From Chthoniobacterales bacterium (GTDB lineage: Bacteria; Verrucomicrobiota; Verrucomicrobiia; Chthoniobacterales; JACTMZ01), in the NCBI GenBank assembly GCA_017853515.1, contig JAFMJK010000017.1:1-18251 (forward strand): DNA of 18,251 nt, in the 5' to 3' direction. A model generated the notes under the pieces. The model was not told where the DNA came from and made no database searches. It saw only the letters and a program-made list of their open reading frames with translations. Of the stretch, positions 6,577 to 12,855 are shown one piece after another. Every line of letters starts with the position of its first letter. The stretch's first letter is position 1. Position numbers and translations under genes: made by a program.

Positions 6577-7221
6577 ATGAGTCATTACTTTGTCACTGGC
6601 ACGGATACCGACTGCGGGAAGACCTTTGTCACCGCGCTTTTGGTTAAAGCAGCGCGTGCGGCGGGGGTCGATGCCATCGGCGCAAAGCCTTTTTGCTGCG
6701 GTCCCCGCACCGATGTGGAAATTCTTGCCGCGGCGTCGGACAACGCCGGATCCCTTGATGCAATCAATCCCGTGTGGTTGCAAACACCGGCGGCTCCGCG
6801 GGCTTGCGAATTGCTCGGCGAACCGGCAGCCGATGTTGCCGCTGCACTGGCTGCAATTCGCGCCCTGGCTGCCGGGCATGCGCAGGTTTTCTGCGAAGGG
6901 GCGGGCGGATGGCTGGTGCCGATCGTCAAGGATTATACCGTTGCAGACTTTGCCGTGCAGCTCGGGTGGCCGGTGATTGTCGTCGCGCGCAACAAGCTCG
7001 GCGTGCTGAACCACACGCTGTTGACTGTTCAAAGCGTGCAGGCGAGCGGTCTGCGGTTGGCCGGCGTTGTGCTGAACGATGCCGACACCGGCGAAGACGC
7101 CGCCCGTCGGACCAACCGGCAAGTGCTCGAGGAATGTCTGCCGTGCCCTCTGATCGGAGAGGTGGCCTTTCAAGCGCACACCGCGGATTTGGGAGACATC
7201 CTGCACCGGCTTCGCGCCTGA
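6577..7221 (+). CDS. bioD: ATP-dependent dethiobiotin synthetase BioD
   Basis: BioD closes the ureido ring of dethiobiotin from 7,8-diaminopelargonate, CO2 and ATP, the step before biotin synthase. The 214-aa protein begins with the P-loop YFVTGTDTDCGKTFV (nucleotide-binding residues 7-16), and Lys37 lies in AKPFCCG, the site of the catalytic KP motif. CEGAGGWLVPI is the family EGAGG loop, with Trp where Leu is more usual. ARNKLGVLNHTLLT follows in the C-terminal half. The length is close to the usual 220 aa. The start at 6577 gives the expected first strand. The gene converges on the leftward gene ending at 7228 with 6 bases between stops. bioF is in this window but 9 kb away and on the other strand; bioA and bioB are absent. 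Confidence 0.93.
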   Translation: MSHYFVTGTDTDCGKTFVTALLVKAARAAGVDAIGAKPFCCGPRTDVEILAAASDNAGSLDAINPVWLQTPAAPRACELLGEPAADVAAALAAIRALAAGHAQVFCEGAGGWLVPIVKDYTVADFAVQLGWPVIVVARNKLGVLNHTLLTVQSVQASGLRLAGVVLNDADTGEDAARRTNRQVLEECLPCPLIGEVAFQAHTADLGDILHRLRA

Positions 7222-7227
7222 TGCAGC

Positions 7228-8490
7228 TCAAGGCCGCTTGCGGTAGTAGCTCACCTGCAGGTGGGGGTCGCCCGGATAATAAATCAGCATCTGCTCCAGC
7301 GTGGAGAAAACCCAAGGCATGCTCAGGCCCATCCCGTTTTTGGTGAAGACGATGTTCGCGGCAATGTGAACGGCGGAGTGGACGGTGTCGCCTTCGGGTG
7401 TGGTCAAGACCACGAGGTCGCCGAACTGCGGTTCGCCGCGCGCCTCGACGTATTGCTCCTTGAAAATGGCCTCGGCCCCGAGGGGGTCGTGCGGGCGGGT
7501 GTCTGGTGGACCGACAGCGAAAAAATTGAGCGAAGTAAAATGGCAGTCTGGCCCGAGTTCGCTGCCCGGCAAAGGATCGGGGTAACGATAGAGACGTTGC
7601 CGGGCAAAGGCCGGAAGCAGGTTCGAGACATCGAGATTCGCGCCGCCGCTCCGCGCGAGGGAATCGAGCAAGGGATGGATTTTTTCTGCGCGGCCCTGCG
7701 CGCCCCAGTAGCGGACGAGGGCGCCGACGTCTGCCCTCGAACCCACGCGGAGTTTGAGGATCATGGAAGGCTTGCGACTTATCGCTTCGAGCACGGCGAG
7801 CTTTTCTTGCGGCGAAGAGATTCTGTCCGCGACAATGTTGTAATCGGAAAAGAGCAGGGTGGTGCCCCGTCGCCAGAGCAGACTTCTGATTTGTTCGGCG
7901 GTGTCGGCAGGTATGCCGGCGAGCCATTTCTCGACGAATTCTTCCGAGGTGTGGAAGGGCTGTGTTTGCGCCTTGTTCTCCGGCCATCGCGACAAGAGTC
8001 CGTAGATCCTTGACCTGACCTCGGGTTGCAGAGCGGTTATGAACGGTGCCGAAGGGGTGGCGGCGAGAAACTCCGGCCTTCCGGCGACCGCGCGCAAATT
8101 GTTTGCCGCCTGGAGCACTTCCGCCTCTCCGAGCCCGCAGTCGCGCAGCATCGCGGCGACTCTCTCGCCCGAGTCGGCGCGGAAATACCAGTTCCCGTCG
8201 CCTAGGCGAGCGGTTGCGGATATTTTCTCCTTCGGTGTGCCGACGAGAATGGGAAGCACGGAAAGCTCACCCCATGGTCCGGCGGGTAGCACATAATCTG
8301 AGCCGAAAGGGTTCTGAACGGTGGCTTTGAGGGATTGGATGAACCACACCGCCGCGAGGGCGATGACCGCGCCTGCGGTCGCGACGGCGAGCGCGCGAAC
8401 GAGAAAGCGTCGCGAGAGGCGGAGCAGTAGGTAGGAGCGCCCAGAAAGGGACCGGACTGAAACGGGCGCGTGGTTGGTAGGCTGGGGCAT
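7228..8490 (-). CDS. membrane-anchored hypothetical protein with possible NlpC/P60-like C-terminal domain
   Basis: A 420-aa protein from ATG at 8490. A basic N-terminus precedes one strong membrane segment (about residues 31-52), so most of the chain is probably periplasmic. The middle (about 100-290) is alpha-helical-looking with no motif I can name. The C-terminus carries GPDCHFTSLNFF (Cys316), QFGDLVVLTTPEGDTVHSAVHIAANIVFTKNG (His371 and His375) and PWVFSTLEQML. The order Cys on a helix, GDLV strand, and His-containing strand resembles papain-fold NlpC/P60 peptidases. That similarity is read by eye and unproven. Neighbouring genes encode an L,D-transpeptidase and an amidase, which fits an envelope role. 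It converges on bioD and lies 146 bases downstream of the L,D-transpeptidase gene on the same strand. The gene itself looks real; its function is open. Confidence 0.8.
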   Translation of the reverse strand: MPQPTNHAPVSVRSLSGRSYLLLRLSRRFLVRALAVATAGAVIALAAVWFIQSLKATVQNPFGSDYVLPAGPWGELSVLPILVGTPKEKISATARLGDGNWYFRADSGERVAAMLRDCGLGEAEVLQAANNLRAVAGRPEFLAATPSAPFITALQPEVRSRIYGLLSRWPENKAQTQPFHTSEEFVEKWLAGIPADTAEQIRSLLWRRGTTLLFSDYNIVADRISSPQEKLAVLEAISRKPSMILKLRVGSRADVGALVRYWGAQGRAEKIHPLLDSLARSGGANLDVSNLLPAFARQRLYRYPDPLPGSELGPDCHFTSLNFFAVGPPDTRPHDPLGAEAIFKEQYVEARGEPQFGDLVVLTTPEGDTVHSAVHIAANIVFTKNGMGLSMPWVFSTLEQMLIYYPGDPHLQVSYYRKRP

Positions 8491-8636
8491 GGATCAGCGG
8501 CCTTCGGCAAGAGAAGCACTCCGAAGACACCGGGGGGCCGAGCCAAAACGAATGCGACTCCCGACAATACCACATAGAGGCCTTCCGTGCCAGCGATCCC
8601 CCGAAATCGCGCGTGGCCAAGCGGCGGCGCCGCCGG

Positions 8637-9563
8637 CTATTTGATGACAACCACCGTTCCAACCGGGACGCGTTCGAAGAGCTCTTGGGCGTCCTTTTTG
8701 TGCAGCCGGATGCAGCCGTGCGAAGCCGGGTAGCCGGGCAATTGGCCGGCGTGCAACCCGAACGCGCGGCAGGAGAGCCGCAGGTAATACGGCATGGATG
8801 ACCCGTAGAGCGTGGAGCGCCAATGACGGTGCTTGTTGGTCACGACGAATTCGCCTTTGGGGGTGGGGTATCCTTTGCGCCCGGAGGAAATCGGCACGGT
8901 GTCCTCGGCCACCTCGTCGACGAAGAGTTGCGCGGTTTGCGCACCGAGATCGACTTCGATGCGCATGCGGTCGGGCTCCGAGCCGGGTTGAATGCCGAGA
9001 AGAAGCTTGGTCACACCGGTGTGGCCCTTGTAACCGGCGAGCCAGAGCGCGTTTGTTCCGTGGCGCTTGGTCCGTGCGTTGGGATCCGCGCCGGCCTGCA
9101 GCAGCATTTCCGCCATGCCGAGGTATCCGAGGGTGGCGGCAACCATCAGCGGGGTCAGTCCCCGCTCGCCCGAGAGAAAATAATTCAGCACGGTCGGGCG
9201 GAAGAGTTCCGCAACGGCCGGGTCGACCGGAACGGGCATGGTGATATTCGGGTCGGCTCCCGCGGCAAGGAGTTCGCGGACACGCGCCGTGTCATCCTGA
9301 AAAACCGCGGTGAAAAGCGCGTTTGCCGTGGCGAGCCGTGCGTGTTCGGCGGCGTGTTCCGGGGCGATGGTCGGAGAGGGTTGCGGAGCCGGTGTCTGCG
9401 TGGCTTGCGCCTCGGTGGGCGCCGGTGCCTCTTCATGCGGGGCAACAATCGGTGGCGGCGCGGCGTCCGGCGCCGCCGCGGATTCGGCGGGGGTGGTGAT
9501 CTCTTGGGCTCCGGCCTGGAGCACAAAGCCAAAAATGCCAATGAGAGCGGTGCCGTTCCTCAT
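8637..9563 (-). CDS. secreted ankyrin-repeat / L,D-transpeptidase (YkuD) fusion protein
   Basis: A 308-aa exported protein. From ATG at 9563 it starts with a signal peptide (MRNGTALIGIFGFVLQAGAQ), then a Pro/Ala/Glu-rich linker (about 21-72). Ankyrin-type repeats span about 80-190, with consensus pieces VRELLAAGADPN, GLTPLMVAATLGYLGMAEMLLQAGADPN and GTNALWLAGYKGHTGVTKLLL. A YkuD domain (about 199-308) carries YPTPKGEF, HAGQLPGYPASHGCIRL and the terminal VPVGTVVVI. Cys284 in SHGC is the catalytic nucleophile, with His271 and His282 nearby. L,D-transpeptidases make 3-3 peptidoglycan crosslinks or attach lipoproteins. The ankyrin section suggests a protein-docking role in the periplasm. An upstream extension to 9740 is rejected because it would bury the signal peptide. 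A candidate promoter lies at 9574-9602. Confidence 0.92.
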   Translation of the reverse strand: MRNGTALIGIFGFVLQAGAQEITTPAESAAAPDAAPPPIVAPHEEAPAPTEAQATQTPAPQPSPTIAPEHAAEHARLATANALFTAVFQDDTARVRELLAAGADPNITMPVPVDPAVAELFRPTVLNYFLSGERGLTPLMVAATLGYLGMAEMLLQAGADPNARTKRHGTNALWLAGYKGHTGVTKLLLGIQPGSEPDRMRIEVDLGAQTAQLFVDEVAEDTVPISSGRKGYPTPKGEFVVTNKHRHWRSTLYGSSMPYYLRLSCRAFGLHAGQLPGYPASHGCIRLHKKDAQELFERVPVGTVVVIK

Positions 9564-9573
9564 TGGGGGAGTG

Positions 9574-9602
9574 GAAATAGCCTCTTCGCGGCCGCATCGC
9601 AA
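9574..9602 (-). promoter_or_regulatory. candidate promoter of the ankyrin/L,D-transpeptidase gene
   Basis: On the minus strand TTGCGA (9602-9597) and TATTTC (9579-9574) are separated by 17 bases, and the ATG follows 10 bases later at 9563. The predicted leader is only a few bases. It lies back to back with the candidate promoter of the lipoprotein gene. Confidence 0.3.
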
Positions 9603-9619
9603 GCGGCGGCTGCGTTCCC

Positions 9620-9648
9620 TTGCTTGCCGGTCGGCGGGGGCGTTTAAT
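9620..9648 (+). promoter_or_regulatory. candidate promoter of the small lipoprotein gene
   Basis: TTGCTT (9620-9625) and TTTAAT (9643-9648) are separated by 17 bases. The ATG of the lipoprotein is 8 bases after the -10 element, with no recognisable Shine-Dalgarno between, so the mRNA would be leaderless or nearly so. Confidence 0.35.
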
Positions 9649-9656
9649 GCGGGTCG

Positions 9657-9953
9657 ATGAAATTTTTTCCCGCGATCGCCACCGCCTGTCTCTTGCTCGG
9701 CGGATGCGTCGGTATGGACACATGGGGCGTGCATCCCCAAGGCAACCTGCCAACCGAAGGACTGAGCGGGGAACAGACGCAGCAGTTGAGATCCGCGGCT
9801 TCGATGGGCGAGCCTTCGCTCATTGCCACGGCCGGACGCATGGCGTGGGAGAGTCCGGAGCAGGCCGCTTCGCTGGCCAATTACGCGGCGAATCTTTTTC
9901 CCGAGCGCGATCAGGAGATCCGTGCCGCAGTCCTGCGCGGCATGGCGCGGTAG
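9657..9953 (+). CDS. small putative lipoprotein
   Basis: A 98-aa protein from ATG at 9657. MKFFPAIATACLLLGGC is a lipoprotein signal peptide with a lipobox ending at Cys17. The mature part is polar and helical-looking (LSGEQTQQLRSAASMG, then ESPEQAASLANYAANLFPERDQEIRAAVLRGMAR), with no domain I recognise. It is transcribed away from the ankyrin/L,D-transpeptidase gene and converges on the amidase gene, with 3 bases between the two stop codons. The placement between two peptidoglycan enzymes suggests an envelope role, but that is only context. Lipoprotein processing is well supported; the function is unknown. Confidence 0.75.
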   Translation: MKFFPAIATACLLLGGCVGMDTWGVHPQGNLPTEGLSGEQTQQLRSAASMGEPSLIATAGRMAWESPEQAASLANYAANLFPERDQEIRAAVLRGMAR

Positions 9954-9956
9954 CCG

Positions 9957-10556
9957 TTAGCGCGAGGAGTTGGCGATGCCTCGCACGATGGCATCGGCGA
10001 TGCGTTGGCGGTAACCGGACGAACGGATTTTGCGCGCCTCGTTGGGGCTGGTGAGAAACCCGCACTCGACGAGCGCCGCGGGCTTGGTGTTGTTGCGCAA
10101 GACGTGGAATCTGGCGCGTTTGACCCCGCGGCTGTTGGAGAAGCGCGAGAGTTCGCGCTGGATGTTGGCGGCCAGCGGGTAGGACTTCGCGTTGTAGTAA
10201 TAGGTCTCCGTGCCGTAAGGGGCGGAGCGCGGCGCATAGTTGTAGTGCACGCTGACGAAAACGGCATTCCACTGGCGGTTTGCCACGGCTGCGCGCTGCG
10301 GCAGAGGCACGAAGTAATCCCCCCCGCGCGTCATGATGACGCGAAACCCGCGCGACCGCAGGCCGCGCTCCACTCTCTTCGCGGTGTCCAGAGCCAACTG
10401 CTTCTCCATCGTGCTGTATTGTCCGCGGGCGCCCCGGTCGATCCCTCCGTGCCCGGCGTCGACCACGACCGTGCCAAAGCGGCCCACGCCGTAGGGACTG
10501 GATGCACAGCCGGTGAGCAAAACGGCGGCCGTGAGGAGCAGCAAAAGGCGCGGCAT
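9957..10556 (-). CDS. N-acetylmuramoyl-L-alanine amidase (Amidase_3), lipoprotein
   Basis: A zinc hydrolase that cleaves the bond between N-acetylmuramic acid and the stem peptide. From ATG at 10556 the 199-aa protein has a lipoprotein signal (MPRLLLLLTAAVLLTGC, lipid Cys17) and a single Amidase_3 domain. His36 lies in VVDAGHGG, Glu51 in STMEKQLAL, His104 in VSVHYN and Glu164 in ALVECGFLTS; these match the zinc ligands and the catalytic glutamate. It lacks an AMIN or SPOR targeting domain, so the lipid anchor is the only visible localisation signal. An in-frame extension to 10613 is rejected because it would precede the signal peptide. It is divergent from hisF; candidate promoters for both lie in the 86-base gap. 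Confidence 0.94.
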   Translation of the reverse strand: MPRLLLLLTAAVLLTGCASSPYGVGRFGTVVVDAGHGGIDRGARGQYSTMEKQLALDTAKRVERGLRSRGFRVIMTRGGDYFVPLPQRAAVANRQWNAVFVSVHYNYAPRSAPYGTETYYYNAKSYPLAANIQRELSRFSNSRGVKRARFHVLRNNTKPAALVECGFLTSPNEARKIRSSGYRQRIADAIVRGIANSSR

Positions 10557-10562
10557 CGTCGA

Positions 10563-10590
10563 AAAGTAAAAAACGTCGCGCCGGGCGCAA
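10563..10590 (-). promoter_or_regulatory. candidate promoter of the amidase gene
   Basis: On the minus strand TTGCGC (10590-10585) and TACTTT (10568-10563) are separated by 16 bases, and the ATG begins 6 bases after the -10 element. The transcript would start at or next to the start codon. Confidence 0.3.
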
Positions 10591-10607
10591 GGCAAATATC
10601 CGTCGCA

Positions 10608-10636
10608 TTGCACGCAAAGCCCCGAGCGGTCATGCT
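10608..10636 (+). promoter_or_regulatory. candidate promoter of hisF
   Basis: TTGCAC (10608-10613) and CATGCT (10631-10636) are separated by 17 bases, and the hisF ATG is 6 bases after the -10 element. The -10 match is weak. The position again predicts a leaderless start. Confidence 0.28.
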
Positions 10637-10642
10637 TTGCCG

Positions 10643-11422
10643 ATGCTGGCCAAACGGATCATTCCCTGCCTCGACGTGACCGGCGGACGCGTGGTCAAGG
10701 GGACCAAATTCCTCGAACTGCGCGATGCCGGTGATCCCGTCGAGTGCGCCAAGGCCTACGATGCGCAGGGGGCGGACGAATTGGTGTTTCTGGATATCAC
10801 CGCATCATCCGACAACCGTGCGACCATGGTCGATGTCGTCGAGCGGACGGCGTCGGAATGTTTCATGCCGCTGACCGTGGGCGGCGGAATCCGCGCCGTG
10901 GACGATATGAAAGTCATGCTCCGTGCCGGGGCGGACAAAGTGAGTATCAACACTTCGGCCATTCAGCGTCCCGAGTTGGTGCGCGAGGGCGCGGAGCGTT
11001 TCGGGTCGCAGTGCATCGTGGTGGCCATCGATGCGCGGCGGCGTCCGGAGGGCGGATGGACGGTCTACACGCACGGCGGACGGAATCCGACGGATCTCGA
11101 GGCGGTGGCGTGGGCCAGGCGAGTCGCCGATCTGGGCGCGGGCGAAATTCTCCTCACCAGCATGGATGCGGACGGAACCAAAGAGGGCTACGATATGGAG
11201 CTGGTTCGGTCCGTGAGCGAAGCGGTGGGCATTCCGGTCATCGCCAGCGGCGGCGCGGGCAAACTCGAGCACATGGCCGATGTGCTGATGAACGCGGGTG
11301 CGGATGCGGTCCTCGCGGCGAGCATTTTCCATTTCGGGGAATACACGGTGGGCGATGTGAAACGCTTCCTCGCGCAGCGCGGCGTGCCGGTGCGGCTGGG
11401 CGAGGCGTTGGCTTCTCGTTGA
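10643..11422 (+). CDS. hisF: imidazole glycerol phosphate synthase subunit HisF
   Basis: HisF is the cyclase subunit of IGP synthase. It uses ammonia from the HisH glutaminase to convert PRFAR into imidazole glycerol phosphate and AICAR. The 259-aa (beta/alpha)8 barrel starts at ATG 10643 with MLAKRIIPCLDV. The catalytic pair is Asp11 and Asp130 (VVAIDARR). Phosphate-binding segments LTVGGGIR, DKVSINTSA, GEILLTSMDADGTKEGYD and PVIASGGAGKLEHM are all in place. A TTG two codons upstream is less likely as the start. No other his gene is in the window, so hisF stands alone here and its HisH partner must be encoded elsewhere. The third nested-palindrome element starts 4 bases after its stop codon. 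Confidence 0.97.
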   Translation: MLAKRIIPCLDVTGGRVVKGTKFLELRDAGDPVECAKAYDAQGADELVFLDITASSDNRATMVDVVERTASECFMPLTVGGGIRAVDDMKVMLRAGADKVSINTSAIQRPELVREGAERFGSQCIVVAIDARRRPEGGWTVYTHGGRNPTDLEAVAWARRVADLGAGEILLTSMDADGTKEGYDMELVRSVSEAVGIPVIASGGAGKLEHMADVLMNAGADAVLAASIFHFGEYTVGDVKRFLAQRGVPVRLGEALASR

Positions 11423-11426
11423 ATGT

Positions 11427-11498
11427 TTGTAGCGGCGGTCTGTGACCGCCGGAAACTTTCCAATGTCTGGCACCGGCGGTCACAGACCGCCGCTACAA
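11427..11498. repeat. nested-palindrome repeat element (copy 3), perfect 26-base arms
   Basis: Arms 11427-11452 and 11473-11498 are exact inverse complements over 26 bases, with a 20-base spacer. Each arm contains its own hairpin, CGGCGGTC/GACCGCCG with a 3-base loop (11433-11451 and 11474-11492). The element can therefore fold either as one long hairpin or as two small hairpins on an outer stem. The spacer ends in ATGTCTGGCA (11463-11472), a 10-mer also found at the edge of copy 2. It lies between hisF and the convergent hydrolase gene. No T-run follows either arm. Confidence 0.88.
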
Positions 11499-11537
11499 CT
11501 AGTTCGGTCGAAACGGCTGTCGCTGAGGACGGCAACG

Positions 11538-12527
11538 CTACTTTCGCTTGGTCAGCCACTCGACCAAGAGCGCGTTGACTTTGTCGGTGCGGGCGTCCGG
11601 TTGGAGGGGGTCGATGAAGTCGTGGGGAATGTTTTCGGCGGCGGGAAATTCGTGCAGAAAAATTTCCGTCTCCGGTGACGAGGTGCGCCACTGTTCGACG
11701 AGGCGCTTGGTGCGGGCATTGCTCACCGCAGGGTCGTTCCCGGTGAGGATCACCCCGAGGCGGTCGACGCGGAGTTTCCGGTCGGGTTGCGCCGTGTCGA
11801 GTCCGAGACGCAGCGCTTCGCCCACCGCCCGCGTGGGAAACCGCGGATAGTTGTAAGGCGGACCCGGGAGATTTTCGCGCACGCGCGGATCCCACCACAT
11901 CATCCTGTTTGGCAGGCGCGCCAGGGCCGAAGCGAACGCCGGGGTCAGCGGATCGGGAACCACGGCGGGACCGAAGAACGGCGCGAGGAGAAAAACTTCA
12001 CCGATGTCGTCGCGGTTCTGCGCCAGCCACGCGGCGGAAACGCCGCTGACCGACAAACCGACGACGGTCACCTTGCGTCCGAGTCCCCGAGCGAGATCGA
12101 CGCCGTATTGCGCGTAGCGGATGAGATCCTGCGCGGTCATGGCGGCATGCGCATCGGTCATGCGATCGGCGAATCCGTGATGGGCGAGGCGGGGAATGAC
12201 CACATTGGCCCCGGTGGCGAAAAGTTTTTCCCCGAGTTCCCGGAATTGGCGCGGAGCGTTGGTCAGTCCGTGCAGCAGGACGAAAACACGCTCGGTCCGG
12301 TATCCGTGGGTGAGAACAATGGTCCGCCCGCCGTCATGCAATGGCATTTCCGCCTCGCGGGCCCGTGTGCGCGCCCAGCGCTCCATTGTTCCGTCGTAAG
12401 AACGCGCCGGGTCCGGAGTGGAGACGAGGTCTTCGAACGTCAGGGGTCGCAGCAGCCACGTGCCGCCGAGAAGCAAGGCTGCGGCCACGGCGCCGACCGG
12501 CAACCACCATTTGATTCTTCGCCTCAT
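11538..12527 (-). CDS. membrane-anchored alpha/beta-hydrolase
   Basis: A 329-aa protein. A basic N-terminus and one membrane segment (about residues 7-26) anchor it, and the rest is an alpha/beta-hydrolase domain. The oxyanion-hole segment FVLLHGLTNAPRQF starts near residue 82. The nucleophile elbow is GLSVSG with Ser159; the residue two after the serine is Ser rather than the usual Gly, although a Gly follows. The probable catalytic Asp265 lies in LTGNDPAVSN and His302 in NIPHDFIDP. A cap-like insertion lies between about 190 and 240. The substrate cannot be predicted; carboxylesterases and monoacylglycerol-lipase-like enzymes share this layout. The ATG at 12527 follows a GGAG 11 bases away. 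It is divergent from the small DUF4177-like gene and converges on hisF across the repeat element. Confidence 0.88.
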   Translation of the reverse strand: MRRRIKWWLPVGAVAAALLLGGTWLLRPLTFEDLVSTPDPARSYDGTMERWARTRAREAEMPLHDGGRTIVLTHGYRTERVFVLLHGLTNAPRQFRELGEKLFATGANVVIPRLAHHGFADRMTDAHAAMTAQDLIRYAQYGVDLARGLGRKVTVVGLSVSGVSAAWLAQNRDDIGEVFLLAPFFGPAVVPDPLTPAFASALARLPNRMMWWDPRVRENLPGPPYNYPRFPTRAVGEALRLGLDTAQPDRKLRVDRLGVILTGNDPAVSNARTKRLVEQWRTSSPETEIFLHEFPAAENIPHDFIDPLQPDARTDKVNALLVEWLTKRK

Positions 12528-12623
12528 ATCGGGTTACTCCACGGACCATACGCCGCACCCGCGTTTCGGCGGAGCGCGGAATTCTTGCTCGCGCCAACGA
12601 ACACGCATGTGCAGGTTGTTGCC

Positions 12624-12842
12624 ATGAAAAAGGCATTTCTCAATCTGGTCTTCGCTGCGGTCATTTTCTCCGCCCCGAGCACGGTTCAAGCGCAGTCGCC
12701 GAAGTGGGAATACCTTGCGGTGAACGCGGCTTTGAACAATCGCAACCTCGAGCAAATGCTCGACGCACGCGGAGCGGAGGGCTGGGAACTGGTTGCCTTC
12801 ACCCGCAAGGACGTTGCGGTGTTCAAGCGCAAGGCGCGCTGA
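12624..12842 (+). CDS. small secreted DUF4177-like protein
   Basis: A 72-aa protein from ATG at 12624. MKKAFLNLVFAAVIFSAPSTVQAQ is a clear Sec signal peptide, with cleavage expected after Ala-Gln-Ala or nearby. The mature part matches the DUF4177 pattern: KWEYLAV at the start, LEQMLDARGAEGWELVAF in the middle and VFKRK at the end. The conserved aromatic and GxEGWELV residues are intact. DUF4177 has no established biochemical role; many members are short exported proteins like this one. It is divergent from the alpha/beta-hydrolase gene and converges on the histidine kinase gene, with 13 bases between the two stops. A longer frame open upstream to 11787 is antisense to the hydrolase and is not part of this gene. 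Confidence 0.82.
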   Translation: MKKAFLNLVFAAVIFSAPSTVQAQSPKWEYLAVNAALNNRNLEQMLDARGAEGWELVAFTRKDVAVFKRKAR

Positions 12843-12855
12843 AGGTAGGCCCCCG

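Noticed and set aside
8622..8635. Perfect palindrome CGGCGGCGCCGCCG just after the L,D-transpeptidase stop codon, as a terminator
   Set aside because: There is no loop of its own and no following T-run on the minus strand; GC-only palindromes arise easily in this sequence.
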